The notes below the pieces were generated by a model. The model had not been told where the DNA came from. It ran no database searches and worked only from the letters and a program-made list of their open reading frames with translations. This document shows positions 42,373-52,518 of a stretch of 64,000 nucleotides of DNA, one piece after another. Origin of the DNA: an uncultured Eubacteriales bacterium (GTDB lineage: Bacteria; Bacillota; Clostridia; Oscillospirales; CAG-272); assembly GCA_900546695.1 (NCBI GenBank), contig URDX01000002.1, positions 94,522 through 158,521 on the forward strand, written 5' to 3'. How positions within the stretch are numbered: position 1 is the first letter of the stretch; each line of letters starts with the position of its first letter. The translations under genes and the position numbers were made by a program.

Positions 42373-44403
42373 GTGGAGAAGAACCATTGCTGCTCCTGCC
42401 ATGACGGACATGGCGAGCCCTTTTTTATCACCACGGCGATAGCATACGCATCGCGCACGCCTCACATCGGAAACGTCTATGAGGCGATATTCACCGACGC
42501 AATAGCGCGCTACAAGCGCTCGCGCGGCTACGACGTTTTCTTCCTCACGGGAACCGACGAGCATGGACAGAAGATAGAGGATATCGCCCGTGCGGAGGGC
42601 GTATCGCCCAAGGAATACGTCGACCGTGTCGCATCCGATATACGCGGACTGTGGGACAGGATGAACATCAGCTACGACCACTTTATCCGCACCACCGACG
42701 CGCATCACGAGGCAGCCGTGCAGAAGATTTTCCGCAGACTGTACGAGCAGGGCGACATCTATAAGGGCAGCTACGAGGGATGGTACTGCGTCCCCTGCGA
42801 GTCCTTCTTTACCGAGACGCAGGTCACGGACGGAAAGTGTCCCGACTGCGGAGCGCCCGTTCAGCGCGCAAAGGAGGAGGCTTACTTCTTCCGTATGAGC
42901 AAGTACGCCGACCGTCTGCTCGAGTATATCGAGTCGCACCCCGGCTTTATCGAGCCTGTCTCGCGTCAGAAGGAAATGATAAATAACTTCATAAAGCCCG
43001 GACTCCAGGACCTCTGCGTTTCGCGCAGCTCCTTTAAGTGGGGCATACCCGTCGATTTCGACGAGGGACATGTCATATACGTGTGGCTCGACGCGCTGAC
43101 CAACTATATCACCGCGCTCGGCTATACGGGCGACGGCAACAACGGCTCAAATTACGCAAGGTACTGGCCTGCCGATATTCACGTGATAGGCAAGGACATC
43201 ATGCGCTTCCACTCCATCTACTGGCCCATCTTCCTCATGGCGCTCGGCGAGCCGCTGCCGAAGAAGGTTTTCGGTCACCCTTGGCTCCTTTTCGGTGAGG
43301 ATAAGATGAGTAAATCGAAGGGCAACGTTCTTTATGCCGACGATCTCGCGCGTCACTTTACCGTTGACGGCGTGCGCCACTACGTGCTTTCCGAGATGCC
43401 CTACGCATCCGACGGCAGCATCACATATGAGAGCCTTATCGGCAGATATAATGCCGACCTTGCAAACAATCTCGGCAACCTTGTAAAGCGCACGGTTGAC
43501 ATGACGGGCAAGTATTTCGGCGGTGTCATTCAGGTACCGAGCGCAGCGGAGCCGATAGACGACGAGCTGCGCGCTGCCGTGAGCGATGCAGTATCCCGCT
43601 CGCGCGAGCAGATGGACAGCTATCATGTGGCGGATGCATCGGAGACCGTTTTCGGACTCTTCCGCCGTGCAAATAAGTATATAGATGAGACTACCCCCTG
43701 GGTGCTTGCAAAGGACGAGAGCCGCCGCGAGCGTCTCGGAACGGTGCTCTATAATCTCCTTGAGACCATCCGCATAGGCGCAGTTTTGCTCGAGCCGTTT
43801 ATGCCCGATACGAGCAAGCGCATTCTCGCGCAGCTCGCGACCGATGAGCATACCGTCGAGTTCGGTGCGCTCAAGGCGGGTGATACGCTCGCACCCTCTG
43901 AGGTGCTGTTCGCGCGTATTGATGAGAAGGCGCTTACCGCAGAGCTTCAGGCAGAGGCTGAGCGTGCCGCTGCGGCTGCCGCAAAGAAGGCTGCCGACGA
44001 TAATGCCGCATCCGTATCGAATGCAGCAAACGCAGCGAATGCATCCGACGCATCCGACAAAAAGACTGCACCTGAGGGCTGCGCGCTCATCGGCATCGAC
44101 GATTTCTCTGCTGTCGAGCTGCGCACCGCGCAGGTGCTGTCCGCAGAGCCCGTACCGAAGGCTAAAAAGCTGCTCTGTCTGCAGCTTGATCTCGGCTATG
44201 AAAAGCGTCAGGTCGTTTCGGGTATAGCTAAGTTCTACACCCCTGAGCAGCTTGTCGGCAAGAAGGTCATAATCGTAGCAAATCTCCGCCCCGCAAAGCT
44301 CTGCGGAGTCGAGAGCAACGGCATGATACTCGCTTCGGGCGAGGAGACGGTGCGCGTTATCTTCCTTGCCCCCGAAACACCGCTCGGCGAGCGCGTAAGA
44401 TAA
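42373..44403 (+). CDS. metG: Methionyl-tRNA synthetase with C-terminal tRNA-binding domain
   Basis: A 676-residue class I synthetase. HIGH is PHIGN, the zinc knuckle is CVPC...CPDC, and KMSKS is in EDKMSKSKGN. After the anticodon domain, an Ala/Asn/Asp-rich linker (about residues 530-560) leads to a Trbp111/EMAP-like domain (IDDFSAVELRTAQVLSAEPV ... GKKVIIVANLRPAKLCGVES). GTG start at 42373 with AAGGA upstream. An unusual Cys/His-rich N-terminal tip (HCCSCHDGH) precedes the catalytic domain. Confidence 0.96.
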   Translation: MEKNHCCSCHDGHGEPFFITTAIAYASRTPHIGNVYEAIFTDAIARYKRSRGYDVFFLTGTDEHGQKIEDIARAEGVSPKEYVDRVASDIRGLWDRMNISYDHFIRTTDAHHEAAVQKIFRRLYEQGDIYKGSYEGWYCVPCESFFTETQVTDGKCPDCGAPVQRAKEEAYFFRMSKYADRLLEYIESHPGFIEPVSRQKEMINNFIKPGLQDLCVSRSSFKWGIPVDFDEGHVIYVWLDALTNYITALGYTGDGNNGSNYARYWPADIHVIGKDIMRFHSIYWPIFLMALGEPLPKKVFGHPWLLFGEDKMSKSKGNVLYADDLARHFTVDGVRHYVLSEMPYASDGSITYESLIGRYNADLANNLGNLVKRTVDMTGKYFGGVIQVPSAAEPIDDELRAAVSDAVSRSREQMDSYHVADASETVFGLFRRANKYIDETTPWVLAKDESRRERLGTVLYNLLETIRIGAVLLEPFMPDTSKRILAQLATDEHTVEFGALKAGDTLAPSEVLFARIDEKALTAELQAEAERAAAAAAKKAADDNAASVSNAANAANASDASDKKTAPEGCALIGIDDFSAVELRTAQVLSAEPVPKAKKLLCLQLDLGYEKRQVVSGIAKFYTPEQLVGKKVIIVANLRPAKLCGVESNGMILASGEETVRVIFLAPETPLGERVR

Positions 44404-44407
44404 AACC

Positions 44408-45217
44408 GTGAAGCTGTTTGACACACACGCACATTTAGGCGACGCAAAGTTCGACGCACCGTCCGAGCACTGCGGCACGCTGCGTGAGGAATATCTCGCC
44501 CGTGCGTTCGGCGAGGATGGCGTCGGCTGCGTACTGACTGCGGGAACGACGGTTGAGTCATCCCGACGCGAGCTTGATATCGCGCTGTCGCACGAGCATG
44601 TCTACGCCGCCGCGGGCATCCACCCCGAGGAGCTTCCGCCCGAGGGTACGGACGAGTCTGCGGAGCTTGAAGCACTCACCGAGCTGCTGCGCATCGACCG
44701 CGTTCGTCTGCTCGGCGAGATAGGGCTCGACTATCATTGGGATATTCCCCGTGAGGCGCAGCAGCGCTGGTTCGATATGCAGCTATGTCTTGCGCGCGAG
44801 CTCGATATCCCCGTTCAGATACATGACCGCGACGCACACGGCGACTGCCTCGATATGCTGCGCCGACATCGCGGCGTACGCGGAATACTGCACAGCTTCA
44901 GCGGCAGCGCGGAGATGGCGAGACAGCTCGTCTCTATGGGCTGGTATATCTCGTTTTCGGGCGTTATCACCTTCAAGAACGCCACAAGAACGGCGGAGGT
45001 GGTGCGCAGCGTGCCGATAGAGCGTATTCTCGTCGAGACCGACAGCCCGTATCTTGCGCCGCACCCGCACCGAGGAGAGATGAACTATCCCGGCTATGTC
45101 GGGCTGACCGCACGCGCCGTCGCAGCCATAAAGGAGCTGCCCGAAGCGGAGGTGCGCGACATAACCGCGCGGAACGCATGCGAGATAATGGAGCTCGACC
45201 CGTCGGTCTGCATGTGA
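44408..45217 (+). CDS. tatD: TatD family metal-dependent deoxyribonuclease
   Basis: A 269-residue TIM-barrel hydrolase with DTHAHLGD, GEIGLDYHWD, QIHDRDAHGD, HSFSGS and ETDSPYLAP. Family members act as 3'-5' exonucleases in DNA repair or as D-aminoacyl hydrolase-like enzymes. GTG start 4 bp after metG; the metG-tatD pair is common in Firmicutes. Confidence 0.93.
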   Translation: MKLFDTHAHLGDAKFDAPSEHCGTLREEYLARAFGEDGVGCVLTAGTTVESSRRELDIALSHEHVYAAAGIHPEELPPEGTDESAELEALTELLRIDRVRLLGEIGLDYHWDIPREAQQRWFDMQLCLARELDIPVQIHDRDAHGDCLDMLRRHRGVRGILHSFSGSAEMARQLVSMGWYISFSGVITFKNATRTAEVVRSVPIERILVETDSPYLAPHPHRGEMNYPGYVGLTARAVAAIKELPEAEVRDITARNACEIMELDPSVCM

Positions 45218-45289
45218 GCAGCTAAGCATCATAAATCCATACCTATCCCGAAGAAAGGACGCTCTCCGCATGAGAGCGATGGTCAAAAT

Positions 45290-47941
45290 ATGAAAAAGGA
45301 ACTTGAAAAGACCTATTCACCGTCCTCGTTTGAGGATAAATGGTACGCCTTTTGGGAGGAGCACGGTTATTTCAAGCCGAGCGAGGATCGCTCCGCCGAG
45401 CCCTTCAATATCGTAATTCCGCCGCCTAACGTCACGGGTCAGCTCCATATGGGCCATGCGCTGAACAACACGCTTCAGGATATCCTTATCCGTACAAAGC
45501 GTATGCAGGGCTACAACACCATGTGGATACCGGGCACCGACCATGCGGGCATCGCGACTCAGATAAAGGTCGAGCAGATGCTGCGCGAGGAAAAGGGGCT
45601 TTCGCGTCACGACATCGGCAGAGACGAATTCCTTAAGCTCGTCTGGGCATGGAAGGAAAAGTACGGCGACCGTATTATCAAGCAACTGAAAAAGATAGGC
45701 TCCTCCTGCGACTGGTCGAGAGAGTGCTTCACCATGGACGAGAATCTCTCTGCAGCCGTTCGCAAGACCTTCGTTAACCTCTATAACAAGGGGCTCATCT
45801 ACCGCGGCTACCGTATAATCAACTGGTGTCCGAGCTGCGCAACCGCGATAAGCGACGCAGAGGTCGAGCACAAGGAGCTTGAGGGTGCATTCTGGCATAT
45901 CAGGTATAAATTCAAGGACAGCGATGAATATCTCATCGTCGCTACCACCCGTCCCGAAACGATGCTCGGCGATACCGCCGTTGCCGTCAACCCCGAGGAC
46001 GAGAGATATAAAAAGTACATCGGAAAGATGCTCGTTCTGCCGCTTGTAGGCAGAGAGATACCCGTCGTTGCCGACGAGCATGCAAAGCCCGAATTCGGTA
46101 CGGGCTGCGTTAAGATAACCCCCTGCCACGACCCGAACGACTTCGAGGTCGCGCTGCGTCACGACCTGCCCATGATAGAGGTGCTTACGCCCGACGCAAA
46201 GATGAACGCGGAGTGCGGAAAGTACGCGGGTATGGATCGCTACGAGGCGCGCAAGGCTATAGTTGCCGACCTTGAGGCATGCGGCGCGCTTATCCGCATC
46301 GAGAAGTGCACGCACGAGGTGGGTCACTGCTACCGCTGCGGCACCGTTCTCGAGCCGACCGCATCCCGTCAGTGGTTCGTGAAGATGAAGCCGCTCGCAG
46401 AGCCCGCTATCGAGGTTGTCAAGAACGGAACCGTCGATTATATCCCCGAGCGCTTTGCAAAGCTGTATCTCAACTGGATGGAGAATATCCACGACTGGTG
46501 CATCTCGCGTCAGCTCTGGTGGGGTCACAGAATTCCCGCATACTATTGCGACGACTGCGGCGAGATAACCGTTGCGGAGCAGGATGTTACCGTCTGCCCG
46601 AAGTGCGGCGGCACGCATATGCATCAGGATGAGGACGTTCTCGATACATGGTTCTCCTCCGCGCTCTGGCCGTTTTCAACGCTCGGCTGGCCGAACAGCA
46701 CCGCAGACCTCGACTATTTCTATCCGACCTCGGTGCTCGTCACCGCATACGATATCATCACCTTTTGGGTATCAAAGATGATATTTATGGGACTGGAAAA
46801 CATGAGCGAGATATTCCCCGGCGACCGCACAAAGCAGATACCCTTCCCGCACGTATTCATTCACGGACTTGTTCGCGACGCGCAGGGCAGAAAGATGTCA
46901 AAGTCGCTCGGCAACGGCATCGACCCGCTTGAGATAGTCGAGAAGTACGGCGCGGATGCTCTCCGCTTCGCGCTCACGACGGGCAACTCGCCCGGAAACG
47001 ACATGCGCTTCTCGGATGAAAAGATAGAGGCAGCAAGAAACTTTGCAAATAAGCTGTGGAACGCCGCACGCTTCGTGCTCATGAACCTTACGATAGACGA
47101 GGTTCACCTCCCTGCAGCAGACGGGCTTGCGCTTGAGGACAGGTGGGTGCTCACCCGCTTTGAGCATCTTACCGCAGCCGTGCGCGAGAATATCGACAGC
47201 TACGAGCTCGGCGTTGCGCTCGGAAAGATATACGACTTTGTATGGGATATCTTCTGCGACTGGTACATCGAGCTTGTCAAGCCGCGTCTCTCTGCGGGCG
47301 ATGCGGTCGCGCAGAACGTCATTGCGTTCGTTCTCTCCGAAACGCTCAAGCTGCTGCATCCGTTCATGCCCTTCATTACGGAGGAGATATGGCAGAGTCT
47401 GCCGCATGAGGGCGAGAGCATCATGATCTCCCGCTATCCCGTATACGAAGAGAGCCTTGTGTTCGACGACGACGCGGAAAAGCTCGAGAATGTTATCTCC
47501 TGCATCCGTGCGATACGTAACCGCCGCGCCGAGATGAACGTTCCGCCGTCAAGAAAGGCGAGCGTTTACGTCGTAACGAGCGACCCCGAGACGTTCGGCA
47601 GCTGCGGCAGCTTCTTTGTTAAGCTTGCTTCTGCCTCCGAGATGAAGGTGGTCGACAGCTACGACGGCGCGGATGCCGTGCAAATAGTCAGCGATACCGC
47701 TACCGTCTATATCCCGCTCTCTGAGGTCATTGACCTCGAGAAGGAGCTTGCACGCCTTGAGGGCGAGCGCAAAAAGACCGAGGGCGAGATTGCACGCATC
47801 GGCGAAAAGCTCGCAAACGAGGGCTTTACCTCCAAGGCACCCGCAGCGGTCGTTGAAGGTGAGCGCAAGAAGCTCGAGGGCTATAAGGCGGCGCTTGAAA
47901 ACATCAACCGTGCAATAGAGAAGATAGCATCGACGAAATAA
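45290..47941 (+). CDS. valS: Valyl-tRNA synthetase
   Basis: A 883-residue class I synthetase: HIGH as LHMGHALNN, PGTDHAGIATQ, editing domain, a zinc knuckle CDDC...CPKC, KMSKSLGNGIDPLEI, and a C-terminal coiled coil arm (ELARLEGERKKTEGEIARI ... SKAPAAVVEGERKKLEGYK). No T-box is visible in the 72-bp upstream gap. A terminator follows. Confidence 0.97.
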   Translation: MKKELEKTYSPSSFEDKWYAFWEEHGYFKPSEDRSAEPFNIVIPPPNVTGQLHMGHALNNTLQDILIRTKRMQGYNTMWIPGTDHAGIATQIKVEQMLREEKGLSRHDIGRDEFLKLVWAWKEKYGDRIIKQLKKIGSSCDWSRECFTMDENLSAAVRKTFVNLYNKGLIYRGYRIINWCPSCATAISDAEVEHKELEGAFWHIRYKFKDSDEYLIVATTRPETMLGDTAVAVNPEDERYKKYIGKMLVLPLVGREIPVVADEHAKPEFGTGCVKITPCHDPNDFEVALRHDLPMIEVLTPDAKMNAECGKYAGMDRYEARKAIVADLEACGALIRIEKCTHEVGHCYRCGTVLEPTASRQWFVKMKPLAEPAIEVVKNGTVDYIPERFAKLYLNWMENIHDWCISRQLWWGHRIPAYYCDDCGEITVAEQDVTVCPKCGGTHMHQDEDVLDTWFSSALWPFSTLGWPNSTADLDYFYPTSVLVTAYDIITFWVSKMIFMGLENMSEIFPGDRTKQIPFPHVFIHGLVRDAQGRKMSKSLGNGIDPLEIVEKYGADALRFALTTGNSPGNDMRFSDEKIEAARNFANKLWNAARFVLMNLTIDEVHLPAADGLALEDRWVLTRFEHLTAAVRENIDSYELGVALGKIYDFVWDIFCDWYIELVKPRLSAGDAVAQNVIAFVLSETLKLLHPFMPFITEEIWQSLPHEGESIMISRYPVYEESLVFDDDAEKLENVISCIRAIRNRRAEMNVPPSRKASVYVVTSDPETFGSCGSFFVKLASASEMKVVDSYDGADAVQIVSDTATVYIPLSEVIDLEKELARLEGERKKTEGEIARIGEKLANEGFTSKAPAAVVEGERKKLEGYKAALENINRAIEKIASTK

Positions 47942-47992
47942 TTACCCGTCGGTCTGTGCGATATTGTAAATAAGTATTGCTTAAAAAGTAAA

Positions 47993-48044
47993 CAGCGGCA
48001 CCGCGTCGGAGTAATGCGCTCCGTGCGGTGCCGCTGCGGCTTTT
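47993..48044 (+). terminator. Terminator of valS
   Basis: CAGCGGCACCGC pairs perfectly with GCGGTGCCGCTG; an inner GGAG/CTCC stem lies in the loop, and CGGCTTTTG follows. It ends the metG-tatD-valS transcript. Confidence 0.85.
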
Positions 48045-48206
48045 GCGCGGCTGAGCGATGAACTTTAATGCGGCTTTGCTGCGTTTGGACGGCGTGCTGC
48101 CTATTGCTTTTTATTCGGTGCGCCGTGACGTGCACGGAATTATGCGAGTCGAATCGCGTCTGATTGCTCTTTGAGCGGCGCGTCAAATTTGCGTTCGGTA
48201 TTGTGT

Positions 48207-49322
48207 TTATTGCTTATTGAGCAGCACTGCGAGCGCACGCGCGAACAGTACCGCGCTTGTCTTTGCGTCTCCCACCGTATTGCCGCACGAGCCGACCTCA
48301 AGCAGCAGGGAAGCATGTGTAAAGCTTTGATTGTATGCCGCGCCACGCAGACTGATAGGGCGCATAAGCGAAGGGTAGCTGCCGCCGAGTATCGCAGACA
48401 ACGCCGCGCCGAAGGCGAAATTCTCCCGCCAGTCGGGGTGTGCCGCCCCCATCTCATCACTGCCGATGACGAGCATCAGCTGTGCCGCCGTGCCGAGGTC
48501 GGTATCGGTTATCGGACGCGCTACAGAGCCGTCGCCGTACAGTACCGCATCGCGGTGCATGTCGACGGTGCAGCGCACCGATGGGTATTTCTCGGTCAGC
48601 CGGACGAGCGTGTTGTATGAGTTTTTGTATGACTCGGTGTACGACTCGCTGTCATGCATTATCGTGCAGTGTACCGTCGAAATCCCGCGCTGCGCGAGCT
48701 CAAGTGCGGCACTCCTGCCGACGGCTGTCATGTTCCGCTCGGTATCGGTCGTGCGGAAGCGCATATCCGCGTCCGAGCAGCTTATCCCCGTCTCGCTGTA
48801 GCATTCGGTACCGTGCGTATGGTAGATTATGACCTGCGGCTCTTTGCCGTCGGAGATGTACAGCACCTCGTCGCCGTCCTCACGCAGCGTGACCTCGTGC
48901 TCGGTGGCGCTGTCGAGCCCGAGCGATGCGAGTGCGGCATATTCGTCGGTGCTGACCTCGTACGATGTCCCGTTGTCAACAAGCACCGCACCGCCGCTCC
49001 CGCGCGAAAGGTCGCATGCGATTATGCTGTGATCGCCCGCGGGCACCTCGGGCTCGTCCTCCGCTCCGTCCCATACCGCGCCCTGCATGCCGCCGTCGCC
49101 CCCGTCGCCCGCCTCGGGCTCGGGGAGCACCGAGATGTGCGGCAGACTCGCCGAGCGGTAGGAGGATACGGGCGAAATGTTCAGCGCCTGAAGCGTTCCG
49201 CTTATCAGCACGGCGGTTATAACGAATGCGCCGAGCGCGGTACGTATTCCGCTGCCCGCAGCTCTGCCGCGGGTTGCTATGTCGGGAGCGCCGACGTATA
49301 CAATTGTACTGTCCTTTTGCAT
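48207..49322 (-). CDS. spoIIP: Stage II sporulation protein P
   Basis: A 371-residue exported amidase/endopeptidase of the engulfment machinery (with SpoIID and SpoIIM). One N-terminal membrane helix (about 25-47), a long disordered linker, then the SpoIIP domain from about residue 160: IIYHTHGTECYS (metal His), TIMHDSESYTESYKNSY, VDMHRDAVLY and LLLEVGSCGNT. It lies 133 bp after gpr on the same strand; this gap has no gene. GGAGGG precedes the ATG. Confidence 0.92.
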   Translation of the reverse strand: MQKDSTIVYVGAPDIATRGRAAGSGIRTALGAFVITAVLISGTLQALNISPVSSYRSASLPHISVLPEPEAGDGGDGGMQGAVWDGAEDEPEVPAGDHSIIACDLSRGSGGAVLVDNGTSYEVSTDEYAALASLGLDSATEHEVTLREDGDEVLYISDGKEPQVIIYHTHGTECYSETGISCSDADMRFRTTDTERNMTAVGRSAALELAQRGISTVHCTIMHDSESYTESYKNSYNTLVRLTEKYPSVRCTVDMHRDAVLYGDGSVARPITDTDLGTAAQLMLVIGSDEMGAAHPDWRENFAFGAALSAILGGSYPSLMRPISLRGAAYNQSFTHASLLLEVGSCGNTVGDAKTSAVLFARALAVLLNKQ

Positions 49323-49455
49323 TTTACCCTCCTGCCGCGGCGTAAGGAATATATCCTTTCGCCGCGCATGCTTTGCGCATCATGGGATAGTCCCGTAGTA
49401 TGCTTATTCCGCACGCCGCCGTAATATTCATCCGTGCCTCTCCGTGCGGGCGGTA

Positions 49456-50379
49456 TCAAATAAAGCCCGTGCCGAGAACATCGGACAGTGCGCCGGAGAT
49501 AAGCGCGGCGAGCACGGTCACTGCCTCATCGCTCTCGCGCAGCGAGACGTAGAAATCCCGCTTGCCGCGAAGCGCCGATTCAAGCTCGGGCGACAGACTT
49601 TCGGTGCCCGCCTGCTCAAGCGTATCGAGCACGAGCGTTGCGGCGGAGACGACCGTCGGCACACCTATCGCGATAACGGGTGTGCCGAGCGTTGTGTTGC
49701 TTATCTCAGCTCTGCGGTTACCTATTCCCGAGCCGGGCGAGATGCCCGTATCGCATATCTGAACGGTAGTCCCGAGCCGTTCGGTGCTCCGCGCGGCAAG
49801 CGCATCTACGGCGATAACGAGAGCTGCGCCTACCCCCTGACACGCGCCGCGGACAAACTCCGCCGTCTCTATCCCCGTCTGACCCACTACCCCGGGCGCA
49901 AGCGCGGCGAGCTCCGAGCTGCCGAGCCGCTTGAACAGTGCGGGATCCTGCGATTTGATATGCCGCGTGACCGTCGCCGCATCAACGCAGCGCGGACCGA
50001 GTGCATCCGCCGTAACAGCGCGGTTGCCGAGCCCCGCGAGCAGAATGCACCCGCTTTTCAGCACTCCGTCGCCCGCCGCGCCGCTTATCGCCTCGCGTAT
50101 CAGCGACGCTACCACCGTGCGTGCATTCTCGCGTGCCGTGCTCCCCTCATGCCACAGCTGACCGATGTCTGCGGTAAGATAGTGCCCTACCGGCTTTCCT
50201 ATCTTCTCCGCACCCGCAGCATTTTTTACCCAAAGCCGCGTTATCGTAATGCCGCTCTCCTGCCGCTCGCTGCATTCTATTCCGTCTCTGTCAGCCGCGC
50301 CGCCGGCACCGTCGCCTCCGAGGCATTCGTAGGCGAGATCGGTCTCGGGCAGGATTCTGCCGCCGTCCTGCTTTGTCAT
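49456..50379 (-). CDS. gpr: Spore germination protease GPR
   Basis: A 307-residue aspartic-type endopeptidase that degrades small acid-soluble proteins on germination. The conserved blocks RTDLAYE-like LPETDLAYECLG (with the pro-sequence removed in maturation), LAGLGNRAVTADALGP, PGVVGQTGIETAE, VIAVDALAARSTERLGTT and SPGSGIGNRR are all seen. It is slightly short for the family. The ATG has GGGAGGACG upstream. gpr-spoIIP is a classical forespore operon. Confidence 0.93.
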   Translation of the reverse strand: MTKQDGGRILPETDLAYECLGGDGAGGAADRDGIECSERQESGITITRLWVKNAAGAEKIGKPVGHYLTADIGQLWHEGSTARENARTVVASLIREAISGAAGDGVLKSGCILLAGLGNRAVTADALGPRCVDAATVTRHIKSQDPALFKRLGSSELAALAPGVVGQTGIETAEFVRGACQGVGAALVIAVDALAARSTERLGTTVQICDTGISPGSGIGNRRAEISNTTLGTPVIAIGVPTVVSAATLVLDTLEQAGTESLSPELESALRGKRDFYVSLRESDEAVTVLAALISGALSDVLGTGFI

Positions 50380-50602
50380 ATTTTCGTCCTCCCTTCGGTA
50401 TGTCGGGGCGGATAGCCCCTCACAGCGGAATTGTTGACAGCGCGGGACGCGTTCATTCGCACGGCGCTGTTATTATCGTAAAAATATCGGTACACGGGCG
50501 CTTTTGCAGCGTTGCTCCGCCGAAAAAACACCCTCGGACATGGCTCGGAGCGAGGTTTACACATGCAGCACAAAAAAGTTTACAAATATCTGAAAATTAC
50601 CG

Positions 50603-50631
50603 TTGCGCAAATCGTAAAATGATGATATAAT
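50603..50631 (+). promoter_or_regulatory. Promoter of the oppA-like gene
   Basis: A perfect TATAAT (50626-50631) with a weak TTGCGC hexamer (50603-50608) 17 bp upstream, 86 bp before the ATG. The rest of the 50380-50716 gap holds no recognisable feature. Confidence 0.55.
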
Positions 50632-50716
50632 AGGGAAAATGCGTAACTGCCGCATTCTGCTTTTATGTGATAATGTACAGAAAGACAGAAGCATAATATC
50701 AGGAGGACCCTAAATT

Positions 50717-52462
50717 ATGAAGAAGATCGTATCTTTACTGCTTTGTGCGGTAATGATGGTCTCCGTCTGTGCGCTCAGCGCCTGCGGAGAAACGAAAGGA
50801 AACGGCGCAATAATTCCCGTCTACCTTTCCTCGCCGATAGCAAGCTTTGACCCTGCGGTATCGCTGACCGACGATGACGCACTCAAGGTCATCGGACTTA
50901 TATATGAAGGTCTTACCGAAATCAGCACGAGCGGCAAGACGGAAAACGCACTTCTTGACTCTTGGAAGTACACCGCAGACGATGAGAGCGGCGAGTACAT
51001 ACTTGAGCTGACCATCAAGACAACGCAGTGGTCCGATGCGAGAGACGTCACTGCGGACGACTTTGTATACGCATGGAAGCGTATCATGGGCCCCGAGTTC
51101 CACAGCGAGGCGTGTGCCCTGCTCAAGGACCTTAAGAACGCAAAAGAGGTCAAGTCGGGCGACGTTTCCATCGACGATCTCGGCGTTTGCTCCGCGGATA
51201 CCGATGTTATTCAGGTGACTTTCTCCCGCGATATCGACCCCGAGGAGTTCCTTACCACCTGCGCGAGCCCTGCGCTCTATCCCCTCCGCGAGGATATCGT
51301 AAACAAGGCATCCGACTGGTCCACCAATACCACCATTCTCGTAACTAACGGACCGTTCACCGTCCGTACCTTCCGTCCCGAGTATAACACCCTGACGGGC
51401 GAGGATAAGGCTTTCATCCTTGAGCGTAATATCTACTATTACCGCAATGTCGAGAAGGATGCCATTGATAAGTACGTTACTGCGTACCGCCTTACCACCG
51501 ACTGGACCCTCACCCCCGAGGAGCAGCTCGAGAAGTACAATAACGGCGAGATACTCTACATGAGCGAGCTCCCGCTCTCCGCACGTGCGGAATATAAGAA
51601 TAAGGCGACCACTCAGGATACCTTCAGCACGCATACCTATCTCTTCAATACGACTCGCGCCCCCTTCGACGATGCAAGCGTTCGTCTCGGCCTTTCTATG
51701 GCTATCGACCGTCAGGCGATAGCGGACATCGTGACCTTCGGTAAGCCCGCAGAGGGCTTTGTTCCCGCCGGTGTTGCAAAGGCGGACGGTCAGGACTTCA
51801 GAAAGGCAAACGGCGGCGTTATCACCTACGATCTCGAGCAAGCTAAGTCGCTTGTAAAGGGCGCTAAGACTAAGTCGTTTACCATTCTCACGCGCGACAA
51901 CGAGACCGATCAGGCGGTTGCAGAGTACTGCGCCGAGCAGTGGAACAGCCTCGGCTTCAATGTCAAGGTCAAGTCGCTCGGCACAAAGTGCTATATCGAT
52001 AACGATTACGCGCTCTATCGCGACCGCTTCAACGAGGCATACGAGAGCGGAGACTTTGATGTTGTTGCAATAGATATGCAGGCTCTCTCGACCGACGCAT
52101 GGTCTACTCTCGCGCCCTTTGCAAAGGATTATTCCGGCGGTGCGATCGACCTCGCAGAGGCTGCAAAGACGGGTAATTTCGACAGCGTTCCGCACATCAC
52201 GGGCTATAACAGCGATGAGTACAACGCTATTATCGACCGTGCGTATGCGGAGACCGACAGCAGCGCCCGCGCTAAGATACTGCTCGAGGCAGAGCAGCTG
52301 CTCGCAAAGGATATGCCCGCTATGCCGCTCTATGTACATCAGGATTATTACATCATGAGCAATCAGCTCTCGCACAGCGGAAAGCTTACGTCATTTTGGG
52401 GGTACAGAATCTTTGATAAGCTCGACTGGAAAAAGTACGTCGAGACAACCAAGGAGCAGTAA
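50717..52462 (+). CDS. Peptide ABC transporter substrate-binding lipoprotein (OppA-like)
   Basis: A 581-residue lipoprotein: signal with lipobox LSAC, followed by the SBP family 5 fold (SFDPAVSLTDDDALKVIGLIYEGL, DFVYAWKRIM, RLGLSMAIDRQAIADIV). It captures oligopeptides outside the cell. GAGGACC sits before the ATG. Strong codon bias suggests high expression. No permease or ATPase genes adjoin, so the transporter partner must be elsewhere. Confidence 0.9.
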   Translation: MKKIVSLLLCAVMMVSVCALSACGETKGNGAIIPVYLSSPIASFDPAVSLTDDDALKVIGLIYEGLTEISTSGKTENALLDSWKYTADDESGEYILELTIKTTQWSDARDVTADDFVYAWKRIMGPEFHSEACALLKDLKNAKEVKSGDVSIDDLGVCSADTDVIQVTFSRDIDPEEFLTTCASPALYPLREDIVNKASDWSTNTTILVTNGPFTVRTFRPEYNTLTGEDKAFILERNIYYYRNVEKDAIDKYVTAYRLTTDWTLTPEEQLEKYNNGEILYMSELPLSARAEYKNKATTQDTFSTHTYLFNTTRAPFDDASVRLGLSMAIDRQAIADIVTFGKPAEGFVPAGVAKADGQDFRKANGGVITYDLEQAKSLVKGAKTKSFTILTRDNETDQAVAEYCAEQWNSLGFNVKVKSLGTKCYIDNDYALYRDRFNEAYESGDFDVVAIDMQALSTDAWSTLAPFAKDYSGGAIDLAEAAKTGNFDSVPHITGYNSDEYNAIIDRAYAETDSSARAKILLEAEQLLAKDMPAMPLYVHQDYYIMSNQLSHSGKLTSFWGYRIFDKLDWKKYVETTKEQ

Positions 52463-52481
52463 CCCGAGCATAGAATTCAAT

Positions 52482-52518
52482 CGGTCGCCGCGCTTTCCTT
52501 TTGCGGCGACCGTTTTTC
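52482..52518 (+). terminator. Terminator of the oppA-like gene
   Basis: CGGTCGCCGC pairs perfectly with GCGGCGACCG around an 11-nt loop, then TTTTT. Confidence 0.9.

Noticed and set aside
44408..45217. Minus-strand frames of 400-500 codons opposite ileS, metG, valS and the oppA-like gene
   Set aside because: Long antisense frames are expected with this codon bias; they show no domain and the sense frames are certain.
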